Source of the DNA: CAYRVX01 sp964642165
GTDB lineage: Bacteria > Planctomycetota > Phycisphaerae > SM23-33
Reading direction: 5' to 3'
Assembly: GCA_964642165.1 (NCBI GenBank)
Contig: CAZXOC010000101.1
Location: 1 to 22,632, forward strand
DNA length: 22,632 nucleotides
A program made the translations under genes and the position numbers. The first letter of the stretch is position 1. Each line of letters begins with the position of its first letter. The notes under the pieces were generated by a model that saw nothing but the letters and a program-made list of their open reading frames with translations, made no database searches and was not told the DNA's origin. Shown in pieces: positions 8,027-14,143 of the stretch.

Positions 8027-8758
8027 TCACGGGCAAAGCCGGTGGGCCTCGTCGAACCAGTCCAGCTCCTGGGTCCAGGTGGCCGGCGCCTTGAGGATGA
8101 TCTGGTCGCTGGGGACGATGAGCACGCCGCCGTCGATGTGGCAGACGTGCACGCGGCGGAGGACGGGGTGGCTTTCCCACGCCATGCCCTCGTAGTCGCC
8201 CGAGTAGCGATGGCCCTCCTGGGCGTTGAAGTCCATGGACAGGGCGGTTCGGCCGGCGGCCTTCGCGGCGATGTAGGTGGCGCCTTCGGCCGGCTTGCGC
8301 CAGTTCATGGAGTCGCTGTGCCGCCAGAAGTACGGGTACGACGAGCCCGACATGGGAAGCTCGCTTTCCCAGGCCTGCGTGTCGAAGCTCGTATCGCGTC
8401 TCATCGAGAACGCCGGGCACAGCAGCGCCTTGAAGGGAAGCAGGTTGTTGGCCACCAGCAGCCCATGCCCCGTCGGCGCGCCGCGCATCCGCGTGTTGGG
8501 CGAGATCCACTGCACGAAGGTGAACCCGTAGAACTTCCAGAGCAGCGGTGGCTTGTTGTCGTTGGACATGTTGCTGTAGGCGGCGTGGGCCTGCGCCTGG
8601 AGACGCAGGTTGCTTTGGCAGATCATCGAGCGCGTCACCGCCCGGACCCGGAGGAACGACGGCAGCGCGATCCCCACCAGCAGCGCGATGATGGCCACCA
8701 CGACCAGCAGCTCCACGAGCGTGAACGCACTTTGTCTGCCGCGGTCTGTGTCGCTCAT
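8027..8758 (-). CDS. Prepilin-type N-terminal cleavage/methylation domain protein
   Basis: This 243-residue type II secretion/pseudopilin-like protein belongs to the type expanded in Planctomycetes and Lentisphaerae. The N-terminus is a short charged leader, then AFTLVELLVV followed by a hydrophobic helix to about residue 32. Glu at +5 of the mature protein (E16) is present, but the residue before the cleavage site is Ala11 rather than the usual Gly. The globular part has conserved Trp/Tyr residues and ends with HIDGGV, resembling the late H..DG motif of this group. I chose the ATG at 8758 because it leaves a normal short leader; the frame stays open to 8827, which would add 23 Arg-rich residues. 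A GGTGGCGAGG stretch lies just before this start. It could be a surface or secretion-system subunit; many such genes stand alone, as here. Confidence 0.88.
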   Translation of the reverse strand: MSDTDRGRQSAFTLVELLVVVAIIALLVGIALPSFLRVRAVTRSMICQSNLRLQAQAHAAYSNMSNDNKPPLLWKFYGFTFVQWISPNTRMRGAPTGHGLLVANNLLPFKALLCPAFSMRRDTSFDTQAWESELPMSGSSYPYFWRHSDSMNWRKPAEGATYIAAKAAGRTALSMDFNAQEGHRYSGDYEGMAWESHPVLRRVHVCHIDGGVLIVPSDQIILKAPATWTQELDWFDEAHRLCP

Positions 8759-8830
8759 CCTCGCCACCCATGCCGGCCGCGCGCGTGCAGCCGCAACCGA
8801 ACGCCGCCGCGGCCATCCGCGATGCACCCT

Positions 8831-8836
8831 ATCATA
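8831..8836 (-). promoter_or_regulatory. Extended -10 promoter candidate for the prepilin gene
   Basis: On the minus strand TGGTATGAT (8839-8831) is an extended -10 element with a 5/6 -10 box. No -35 box is recognisable, as is usual for extended -10 promoters. The predicted leader is about 65 bases to the ATG at 8758. Confidence 0.4.
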
Positions 8837-8946
8837 CCAAACCCGGCCGCCGACGTGCCGTTTTGTCTCCCCCGGCTGGGCCGGGACGCAACCGCAGTAG
8901 GCCGCCCGATCTGCCGATATACACAGCGCGGCATCGGGGAGGACCC

Positions 8947-9447
8947 ATGGGACTGCTGGACGCCAAGTTCAAACAGCACAAGACGCAGTACGTCGTCCAA
9001 TGCCTGCTGGCGGCGGTGTCGGTGCTGGCGGTGCTGGTCATCCTGGACGCCATCGCGAACGCGGCCGTCATCGCCTCGCTGGGGGCCAGCGCGTTCATCG
9101 TCTTCGCGTTTCCGCGGCTGAGGGTCTCGCGCCCGAGGGTGGTCGTCGGCGGGCACGTCGTCGGTGCGGTGGTGGGGACGGCCTGCTACTGGGCGGCCCA
9201 GGTCCCCCTCACGGAGCACGCGGTGGCGGGCAAGTACGTCGTGATCGCCTGGGCGGCCTTGGCGGTGGGGCTGGCGATCTTCGTAATGACGATCACGAAC
9301 ACGGAGCACCCGCCGGCCTCGGGCGTCGCGCTGGGGCTGGTGGTGCAGGAGTGGAGCTACCAGGCGGTCGTGGTCGTCCTCGTCGGGGCGGTCGCGCTGT
9401 GCCTGGCGAAGCGGGCGCTGCGCTCGTGGCTGACGGACCTGGCGTGA
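8947..9447 (+). CDS. HPP family integral membrane protein
   Basis: This 166-residue protein has four hydrophobic helices (about 16-36, 39-56, 65-84 and 98-150 in two passes) and the family motif NTEHPPAS (118-125) containing the name-giving His-Pro-Pro at 121-123. The length and helix number match bacterial HPP proteins. Some cyanobacterial and chloroplast members act in nitrite transport; that function cannot be assumed here, since no nitrogen genes are nearby. GGGAGG ends four bases before the ATG, giving a good start. It is convergent with the OPT transporter gene, and the two share the terminator-like stem-loop at 9618-9648. Confidence 0.88.
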   Translation: MGLLDAKFKQHKTQYVVQCLLAAVSVLAVLVILDAIANAAVIASLGASAFIVFAFPRLRVSRPRVVVGGHVVGAVVGTACYWAAQVPLTEHAVAGKYVVIAWAALAVGLAIFVMTITNTEHPPASGVALGLVVQEWSYQAVVVVLVGAVALCLAKRALRSWLTDLA

Positions 9448-9617
9448 CGCGTCGGGGCGGGCCCGCCCGGGCGCGGGAGCTTCTCTCGACCCCCGGGCAG
9501 GAGGGCTAAAGCTCCGAGGGCGGTTTTGCCGAAGAAAGGCAACGAAAAGGCATCCGCGGCCCTCTGGAGACAGGTTTCTGAATCGTGGAAAACATACCGT
9601 GGGTCTAGCGGATCCCG

Positions 9618-9648
9618 CTCGGGCGCCTCAGGCGCCCGAGACTTTTCT
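9618..9648 (+). terminator. Intrinsic terminator between convergent HPP and OPT genes; its loop is the OPT stop codon
   Basis: CTCGGGCGCC (9618-9627), a TCA loop (9628-9630) and GGCGCCCGAG (9631-9640) form a perfect 10-base-pair stem followed on the plus strand by ACTTTTCT. It would end HPP transcripts about 170 bases after that gene's stop. The three loop bases are exactly the complement of the OPT stop codon TGA, so one arm of the stem encodes the last OPT codons. In the minus direction no T-tract follows. Confidence 0.65.
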
Positions 9649-11559
9649 GGGGGTCCGCCCAGCCGTCCAGCACAGCCAGACCGCGATGCCGGCCAGCAGC
9701 AGCAGGCCGGGCCAGCCGCCCAGCGGCTCGGCCGCGACGGCCAGCACCTTCTGGTCGCTTGCCAGGACAATGGGGATCGCCAGCAGGACGCCCATGAGGG
9801 CCTCGCCCGTGATCAGGCCCGAGGCGAAGAGCAGCCCGCTCCGGCCGGCGAGCTGGGTCTCGGCCTCGGAGGTGCCGCTGCGGCGGTGATGCCGTCGAAG
9901 GAGGTGGTGGATCAGCCCGCCGGCGAAGATGGGCACGGCCATTCTCATCGGCAGGTAGAACCCGATCGCCACCGCCAGGACCGGCATGCGGAACGCGCCC
10001 TTGCGCCGTTCGAGGATCGAGTCCGCCACGATGACGCCGACGCCCACCCCCACGCCGATGAGCACGAAGGTCCACGGCAGCTCCCGGTCAAAGACGCCCT
10101 GGACCACGGAGGCCGTCAGGTTCGCCTGGACGGCCTCCAGCGCGCCGGGCCCGGCGCCGGGCGCCCCCTGGAACCCGTAGGCCTTCAGCAGGAACACCAG
10201 CACCGGCGCCATCACCAGCGCCGCCGCGACCGTGCCCACCATCTGCATGACCTGCTGCTTCCACGGCGTCGCGCGGACGATGTGACCCGCCTTGAGGTCC
10301 TGCATGTTGTCGCCGGCGATGGCGGCCGCGCAGCAGACGACGGCGCCGATGATGACCGCCGCCTTCTTGCCGTCGTCCCCCTCGAGGCCCATCATCATCA
10401 GCAGCAGCGACGAGACGGCCACCGTCGCGATCGTCACGCCCGAGATGGGGTTGTTCGACGAGCCCACCACGCCGGCCATGTACGCCGCCACCGCCGAGAA
10501 CAGGAACCCCGCCACGAGCATCATGGCGGCCATCGGGAGGGAGATCGACACGTCCCGGACGAAGGTCTGATAGACGACAAACAGCGGCGCCGCCGACGCG
10601 ATCAGCAGCACCAGGACCCACTTCATCGGCAGGTCGCGCTGCTCGCGAGCGAGGCCCTGCATCCCGGGCCCGGCGTCCCGGTACGCCGCCAGGCCGCTGC
10701 GGATGCCTCCCCAGACCGCCTTGCGCATCTTGAGGATCGACCACAGCCCGCCCACGAGCATCCCGCCGACGCCGATGTAGCGCGTCTGGGCCTTCGAGAT
10801 CTCATCCGCCCACTTCAGCGTGGTGATCCCCTCGGCGCTCGGCGGGCACGTGCCCAACGCCGCGCAGATCGGGATCGCCACCAGCCAGTTGGCCACGCCC
10901 CCCAGGAAGATCAGGACGGCGATGTTCAGCCCCACGATGTAGCCCACCGACAGCAGGGCGGGGCTGAGGGTCGCCCCGGCGTACACGAGGCTCGCCCCCA
11001 CCGGCCGGGCCGCCTGCATCGCGCCCGACCAGAGGTGCAGGCCCGATTCGCCCAGCTTGAACAGCCCGCCGGCGAGGGCCGCCCTGGCGATCGTCCACAG
11101 GCCCGAGCCGCCCTCGTGCCCGGCCTTGAGGACCTCCGCCGTCGCGACGCCCTCGGGGAACTTCAGGTCCTGCTGCAGGATCAGCGCCCGCCGCAGCGGG
11201 ATGGTGAACAGCACGCCCAACACGCCGCCGAAGCCCGCGATCACCGTCACCCAGAGGTAGTCGAACTCCTTCCAGTGGCCCAGGATCACCAGCGCCGGCA
11301 TCGTGAAGATCACCCCCGCCGCCAGCGACTCGCCCGCCGACGCCGCCGTCTGGACGATGTTGTTCTCCAGGATGCCGCTGCGCCGGAACAGCCGCAGCAC
11401 CCCCAGCGATACCACCGCCGCGGGGATCGACGCCGAGACCGTCATCCCCGCGAACAGCCCCAGGTAGGCGTTGGCCGCCGCCAGGACGACCGACAGCAGC
11501 ACGCCGAGCGCCACGGCCTTGACCGTGATCTCCAGCGGCGATATGTCGCGCGATCCCAT
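9628..11559 (-). CDS. OPT family oligopeptide/metal-chelate transporter
   Basis: This 643-residue polytopic membrane protein has about 14-16 hydrophobic segments. Family features visible are the N-terminal NAYLGLFAGMTVSASIPAA, ILENNIVQTAASAGES, SSNNPISGVTIA and GDNMQDLKAGHIVRATPWKQ. OPT proteins are secondary transporters of oligopeptides or, in other branches, metal-siderophore or metal-nicotianamine complexes; the substrate is not readable here. I placed the start at the ATG at 11559, directly before the conserved first helix; the frame stays open to a GTG at 11628, which would add 23 residues of Arg/Pro-rich sequence lacking a ribosome site. A GGAGG lies 15 bases before the chosen ATG, inside the loop of a stem (11560-11589). 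It is probably monocistronic. Confidence 0.9.
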   Translation of the reverse strand: MGSRDISPLEITVKAVALGVLLSVVLAAANAYLGLFAGMTVSASIPAAVVSLGVLRLFRRSGILENNIVQTAASAGESLAAGVIFTMPALVILGHWKEFDYLWVTVIAGFGGVLGVLFTIPLRRALILQQDLKFPEGVATAEVLKAGHEGGSGLWTIARAALAGGLFKLGESGLHLWSGAMQAARPVGASLVYAGATLSPALLSVGYIVGLNIAVLIFLGGVANWLVAIPICAALGTCPPSAEGITTLKWADEISKAQTRYIGVGGMLVGGLWSILKMRKAVWGGIRSGLAAYRDAGPGMQGLAREQRDLPMKWVLVLLIASAAPLFVVYQTFVRDVSISLPMAAMMLVAGFLFSAVAAYMAGVVGSSNNPISGVTIATVAVSSLLLMMMGLEGDDGKKAAVIIGAVVCCAAAIAGDNMQDLKAGHIVRATPWKQQVMQMVGTVAAALVMAPVLVFLLKAYGFQGAPGAGPGALEAVQANLTASVVQGVFDRELPWTFVLIGVGVGVGVIVADSILERRKGAFRMPVLAVAIGFYLPMRMAVPIFAGGLIHHLLRRHHRRSGTSEAETQLAGRSGLLFASGLITGEALMGVLLAIPIVLASDQKVLAVAAEPLGGWPGLLLLAGIAVWLCWTAGRTPRKVSGA

Positions 11560-11608
11560 GGCGCTGTGCCGAGGCCTCCACGCAGCGCCGGGCCGCTCAC
11601 CGGCCCGG
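11560..11608 (-). promoter_or_regulatory. Two abutting hairpins in the OPT leader, ribosome site in a loop
   Basis: Reading toward the gene, CCGGGCCG pairs with CGGCCCGG around a 5-base loop (11608-11588); then GGCGCTG pairs with CAGCGCC around a 16-base loop (11589-11560), ending right at the ATG. The two stems share two bases. The only good ribosome site, GGAGG, sits in the second loop. The arrangement could modulate translation. High GC makes chance stems common, so this is tentative. Confidence 0.35.
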
Positions 11609-11620
11609 TCGGCAAGGGGA

Positions 11621-11647
11621 CCTATCACATGCAGCCCCCGGCGTCAA
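11621..11647 (-). promoter_or_regulatory. Weak proximal promoter candidate for the OPT gene
   Basis: On the minus strand TTGACG (11647-11642, 5/6) is followed after 15 bases by GATAGG (11626-11621, 3/6), with TG one base before the -10 giving an extended element. The spacing is short. If used, the leader is about 55 bases and contains the two hairpins. Confidence 0.25.
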
Positions 11648-11890
11648 CACCGCAGGCCGGACGATCTCGTCAAGCAAAGCACGCAGCAGGCGTTCGGGGG
11701 TCTCCTCAGCATGTGGCGGGGACGGCTCCCTCCGAGGGTCCTCTGACCCCTCCGGAAGAAGCCACCTCGCTCTTCTTCTCCTTGGACCCAGCGGGCCGCG
11801 AGGGCCACACGCCACCACGACCGCCGCAGTTTCCGGCCGCCGATGCCCTCGCGGGCGTCCTGGAAGGGATCGGCGGCGCCAGCACAATAT

Positions 11891-11923
11891 CGGAATTCTC
11901 TGCCGTTGGCTTCGTCTCGCGCG
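11891..11923. repeat. Direct repeat, copy 1 (33 bases)
   Basis: It matches 11978-12010 at 30 of 33 positions, the core TCTGCCGTTGGCTTCGT being identical. The period of 87 bases is a multiple of three, so the repeat is in frame within the start-less reading frame. Confidence 0.8.
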
Positions 11924-11977
11924 CCTCCTGGTCCTCGTCCTCGTAGTCTCCCTCTTTCCTGTCTTGCTCCCCATTCT

Positions 11978-12010
11978 CGGAATACTCTGCCGTTGGCTTC
12001 GTTCCGCGCG
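11978..12010. repeat. Direct repeat, copy 2 (33 bases)
   Basis: Partner of 11891-11923, with three mismatches. On the minus strand this copy comes first and encodes TKPTAEYSE; the other encodes TKPTAENSD. Confidence 0.8.
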
Positions 12011-12121
12011 TTCGTCTCTTGCCGCGAGCCCCCTGAAGCCGTGGCCTAATGCATGAGACCTACGCCACATTCACGCCAAACGACCCGTTGCGACGGCGCG
12101 GGCTGGGTGCGAGCCACAAGA

Positions 12122-12146
12122 CACGGTCGCAGACTCAGCGACCGTG
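12122..12146. repeat. Perfect intergenic stem-loop, possible dispersed repeat
   Basis: CACGGTCGC (12122-12130) and GCGACCGTG (12138-12146) form a perfect 9-base-pair stem with a 7-base loop. No T-tract follows on either strand, so an intrinsic terminator is unlikely. Short palindromes flanked by GTGGC-like words are, from memory, common intergenic repeats in planctomycetal genomes; only one copy is visible in this window. Confidence 0.5.
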
Positions 12147-12198
12147 GCACCAGAAGCCGGGGATCGAGGCTGTATGCACAAACCACCCCTGTCTACCA

Positions 12199-12226
12199 AT
12201 TATAGACCGGGAGCGCTATTTGTCAA
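12199..12226 (-). promoter_or_regulatory. Perfect consensus sigma70 promoter pointing at a non-coding stretch
   Basis: On the minus strand TTGACA (12226-12221) and TATAAT (12204-12199) are both exact consensus, separated by 16 bases. The predicted start is near 12192 and transcription runs left, through the palindrome and the start-less frame, toward the OPT gene about 630 bases away. A palindrome GTCTA-7-TAGAC (12191-12207) covers the -10 box and the likely start site, where an operator would lie. The surroundings (12181-12270) are clearly less GC-rich than the neighbours. Confidence 0.7.
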
Positions 12227-12235
12227 TGGAGAAAC

Positions 12236-12517
12236 TCAAGAGTTCTTCTGTTTTTGCTCTGTTCGGACTTCCCCGCCGGCCCGTCCCGTTGCGGCCAGCC
12301 CCTCGACCAGCCGCCTCGCCTCCGCCGACAGCGCGCCGCGGTGGCGGATCACCACCCGGTACGCCCCGGGCTTCCACCGCAGCAGGGCATAGCGGAACAC
12401 GGCAATGGGGCAGGCCCGCCCCGGCGGCGCCATCGCCCCCAACGCGACCAGGCCGCATACCGCTGCCGTCAGCGCCCTTGTCGGACGCCCGCGCCGCCGG
12501 ACGCTTGTGGCCCTCAT
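12236..12517 (-). CDS. Small exported protein, probably 3'-truncated
   Basis: This 93-residue product starts at an ATG (12517) preceded by AAAGGAAGG with 5-base spacing, a convincing ribosome site. The N-terminus is Arg-rich, then a hydrophobic segment (ALTAAVCGLVALGAMAPPG) forms a signal peptide. The mature part begins near CPIAVFRYALLRWKPGAY; from memory, similar Cys-x-(V)-FRYAL-x-RW starts open much longer secreted planctomycetal proteins. Here the frame runs into less GC-rich sequence and ends RTEQKQKNS at 12236, so the gene looks cut off, with the break just before the consensus promoter at 12199-12226. It could still be a genuine short protein. It is divergent from the PQQ-like gene. 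Confidence 0.6.
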   Translation of the reverse strand: MRATSVRRRGRPTRALTAAVCGLVALGAMAPPGRACPIAVFRYALLRWKPGAYRVVIRHRGALSAEARRLVEGLAATGRAGGEVRTEQKQKNS

Positions 12518-12537
12518 GTGCGCCTTCCTTTGCCAGG

Positions 12538-12566
12538 ATTCCAGAGCGGCGTGGGCGAGCGGCCAA
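12538..12566 (-). promoter_or_regulatory. Weak promoter candidate for the small exported protein
   Basis: On the minus strand TTGGCC (12566-12561), a 17-base spacer and TGGAAT (12543-12538) lie just before the gene, each matching 4/6. The predicted leader is only about 14 bases, just enough for the ribosome site. Confidence 0.25.
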
Positions 12567-12620
12567 GCCTGCGGTTGGTCCGGTAGGGGGGACGGCCCGA
12601 CAGCTTGCCTGGGCGGTTCC

Positions 12621-12629
12621 TGGTAGAAT
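12621..12629 (+). promoter_or_regulatory. Extended -10 promoter candidate for the PQQ-like gene
   Basis: TGGTAGAAT (12621-12629) is an extended -10 element with a 5/6 hexamer and no clear -35 box. The predicted start is near 12636, giving a leader of about 45 bases to the ATG at 12681. Confidence 0.45.
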
Positions 12630-12680
12630 GAGCCGGCGGCGAGAGCAGTTCCCGGTGGCCGGTATTGGGAGACATGGGCA

Positions 12681-14009
12681 ATGAGACACCGAGGCAGTTC
12701 GGCGGCGAAGCGGCGTTCGGCGGGGGGTGGAGGGCGATTGCGGCTAGCGGCCGGGCTCGTGTTGGCGGCCGTCGCGGCGACGGCGCGCCCGGCGTGCGCC
12801 GGCGAGGGATGGATGCGATTCCGCGGCCCCAACGGCTCGGCCGTCAGCAGCGAGACGCCGCTGCCCACAACGTGGTCGGCGACGGAGAACGTGGTGTGGA
12901 AGACGGCCATGCCGGGCGCGGGCACGTCCAGCCCGATCGTGGTGGGCGAGCGAGTCTTCCTGACGTCCTTCAGCGGCCACGGCGTGCCCGGGGAGCCTTC
13001 CGGGAGCATGAACCGGCTCAAGCGCACGGTGGTCTGCGTCGGGCGGAAGGACGGGAAGATCCTCTGGACGCGGGATGTGAAGGCCCGCCTGCCGGAGCAG
13101 GAGCGCACGCGGGACAATCACGGCTACGCGTCGAGCACGCCCGTCTCGGACGGCGAGCGGCTTTACGTGTTCTTCGGCAAGGGGGGCGTGTCCGCCTTCG
13201 ACCTCGAGGGCAAGCAGCTCTGGCGGGGGGACGTGGGCTCCGGCCTGAGCGGCTGGGGCTCGGCCGCGTCCCCGGTGCTGCACGGCGAGACGCTGATCGT
13301 CAATGCCAGCGTCGAGGGCAAGGCGCTGGTTGCGCTGAACAAGGCCACGGGCAAGCGCCGCTGGCTCGTCCGCGACATCAGGGAAGCCTGGAACACGCCC
13401 CTGCTGGCCGCGGCGCCGGGGGGCAGGACCGAACTCGTCGTCGCCGTGCCGCGACACGTTCGCGCCTATGACCCCGCCACGGGCGAGGAGTTGTGGAGCT
13501 GCCAGACGGGCATCACCTGGTACATGGTGCCCAGCATGGTCGCGCACGGGGGCATCGTCTACTGCATCGGCGGCCGGTCCGGCACGGCCGCGTCGATGGC
13601 CATCCGCCAGGGCGGTCGGGGCGACGTAACGGCCACCCACCGGCTGTGGAAGACCGACAAGTGGTCGAACGTCTCCTCGCCGATCTACCACGACGGGCGG
13701 CTGTACTTCGCCCACGAGAAGCGAGCCGTCGCCTACTGCCTCAACGCCGGGACCGGCGAAGTTCTCTACGAGCGGCAGCTCGGCCCGAGGGCCGGCCAGG
13801 TCTACGCGTCGCCCGTCCTGGCCGACGGGAAGATCTACTACGTCACCCGCCGCGGCGGCACGTTCGTCGTCGCCGCCGGTCCGGAGTTCAAGCAGCTCGC
13901 CCACAACACCCTCGACGACCGCAGCACGTTCAACGCGAGCCCCGCGGTCAGCGGACGCTGCCTGCTGCTGCGGTCCGACAGATTCCTGTACTGCATCGGC
14001 AAGCGGTGA
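12681..14009 (+). CDS. Exported PQQ-like beta-propeller repeat protein
   Basis: This 442-residue protein has a long Arg-rich n-region and a signal peptide (hydrophobic about 20-38, cleavage near ACA-GEG). The mature part opens with WMRFRGPNGSA, the usual opening of planctomycetal PQQ-like proteins, then shows repeated beta-propeller strands of the form TGE-x-LW or DGKILWT: DGKILWTRDV, EGKQLWRGDV, TGKRRWLVRD, TGEELWSCQT and TGEVLYERQL. Such proteins are often labelled BamB-like, but no BAM context exists here, and the catalytic residues of PQQ dehydrogenases are not evident. A structural or binding role in the envelope is more likely than enzymatic activity. TGGGAG (12666-12671) precedes the ATG by nine bases. 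It is convergent with the PBP1C gene. Confidence 0.9.
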   Translation: MRHRGSSAAKRRSAGGGGRLRLAAGLVLAAVAATARPACAGEGWMRFRGPNGSAVSSETPLPTTWSATENVVWKTAMPGAGTSSPIVVGERVFLTSFSGHGVPGEPSGSMNRLKRTVVCVGRKDGKILWTRDVKARLPEQERTRDNHGYASSTPVSDGERLYVFFGKGGVSAFDLEGKQLWRGDVGSGLSGWGSAASPVLHGETLIVNASVEGKALVALNKATGKRRWLVRDIREAWNTPLLAAAPGGRTELVVAVPRHVRAYDPATGEELWSCQTGITWYMVPSMVAHGGIVYCIGGRSGTAASMAIRQGGRGDVTATHRLWKTDKWSNVSSPIYHDGRLYFAHEKRAVAYCLNAGTGEVLYERQLGPRAGQVYASPVLADGKIYYVTRRGGTFVVAAGPEFKQLAHNTLDDRSTFNASPAVSGRCLLLRSDRFLYCIGKR

Positions 14010-14060
14010 GGCGACCAGAAGGCCGGCGGCGCGTCCGGTGTCCCGCACGGCTCGGTTCCG

Positions 14061-14094
14061 CGGGCGATCCCGGTCCGGCCGACGCGATTGCCCG
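14061..14094. terminator. Possible shared stem-loop between convergent PQQ-like and PBP1C genes
   Basis: CGGGCGATC (14061-14069) pairs with GATTGCCCG (14086-14094) with one G-U pair and a 16-base loop. There is no T-tract. The rest of the 134-base gap 14010-14143 shows nothing else. Confidence 0.2.
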
Positions 14095-14143
14095 TCCCGG
14101 GCCTGCGACAAGGGGGTCGTTCGGCGTTGGGGCAGTCGGCCTG

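Larger units (their letters stand above)
11706..12059 (-). pseudogene. Start-less acidic reading frame with an internal 87-base repeat
   Basis: This frame is open for 117 codons between TAG (12062-12060) and TGA (11708-11706), but has no ATG, GTG or TTG before its repetitive part. Its translation contains GTKPTAEYSE and, 29 residues later, ETKPTAENSD, with a highly acidic linker (GDYEDEDQEARE) between. The second half is Pro/Arg/Gly-rich with a Lys/Glu cluster. I recognise no family. It may be a decayed gene fragment or a non-coding repeat element. It lies between the consensus promoter at 12199-12226 and the OPT gene. Together with flanking bases it accounts for most of the stretch of about 680 bases without an accepted gene. 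Confidence 0.3.

Noticed and set aside
9526..11946. 806-codon plus-strand frame opposite the OPT transporter
   Set aside because: It is His/Arg/Gln-rich shadow sequence; the minus strand has clear OPT motifs and membrane segments.
11597..12070. 157-codon minus-strand frame starting MWRRSHALGHG
   Set aside because: It has an ATG but the translation is Arg-rich and lacks a ribosome site; the repeat reads more protein-like in the start-less frame, so neither is accepted as a working gene.
12216..12689. 157-codon minus-strand frame overlapping the small exported protein
   Set aside because: There is no ribosome site and the translation is Arg/Gly/Pro-rich; the neighbouring frame has a ribosome site and a signal peptide.
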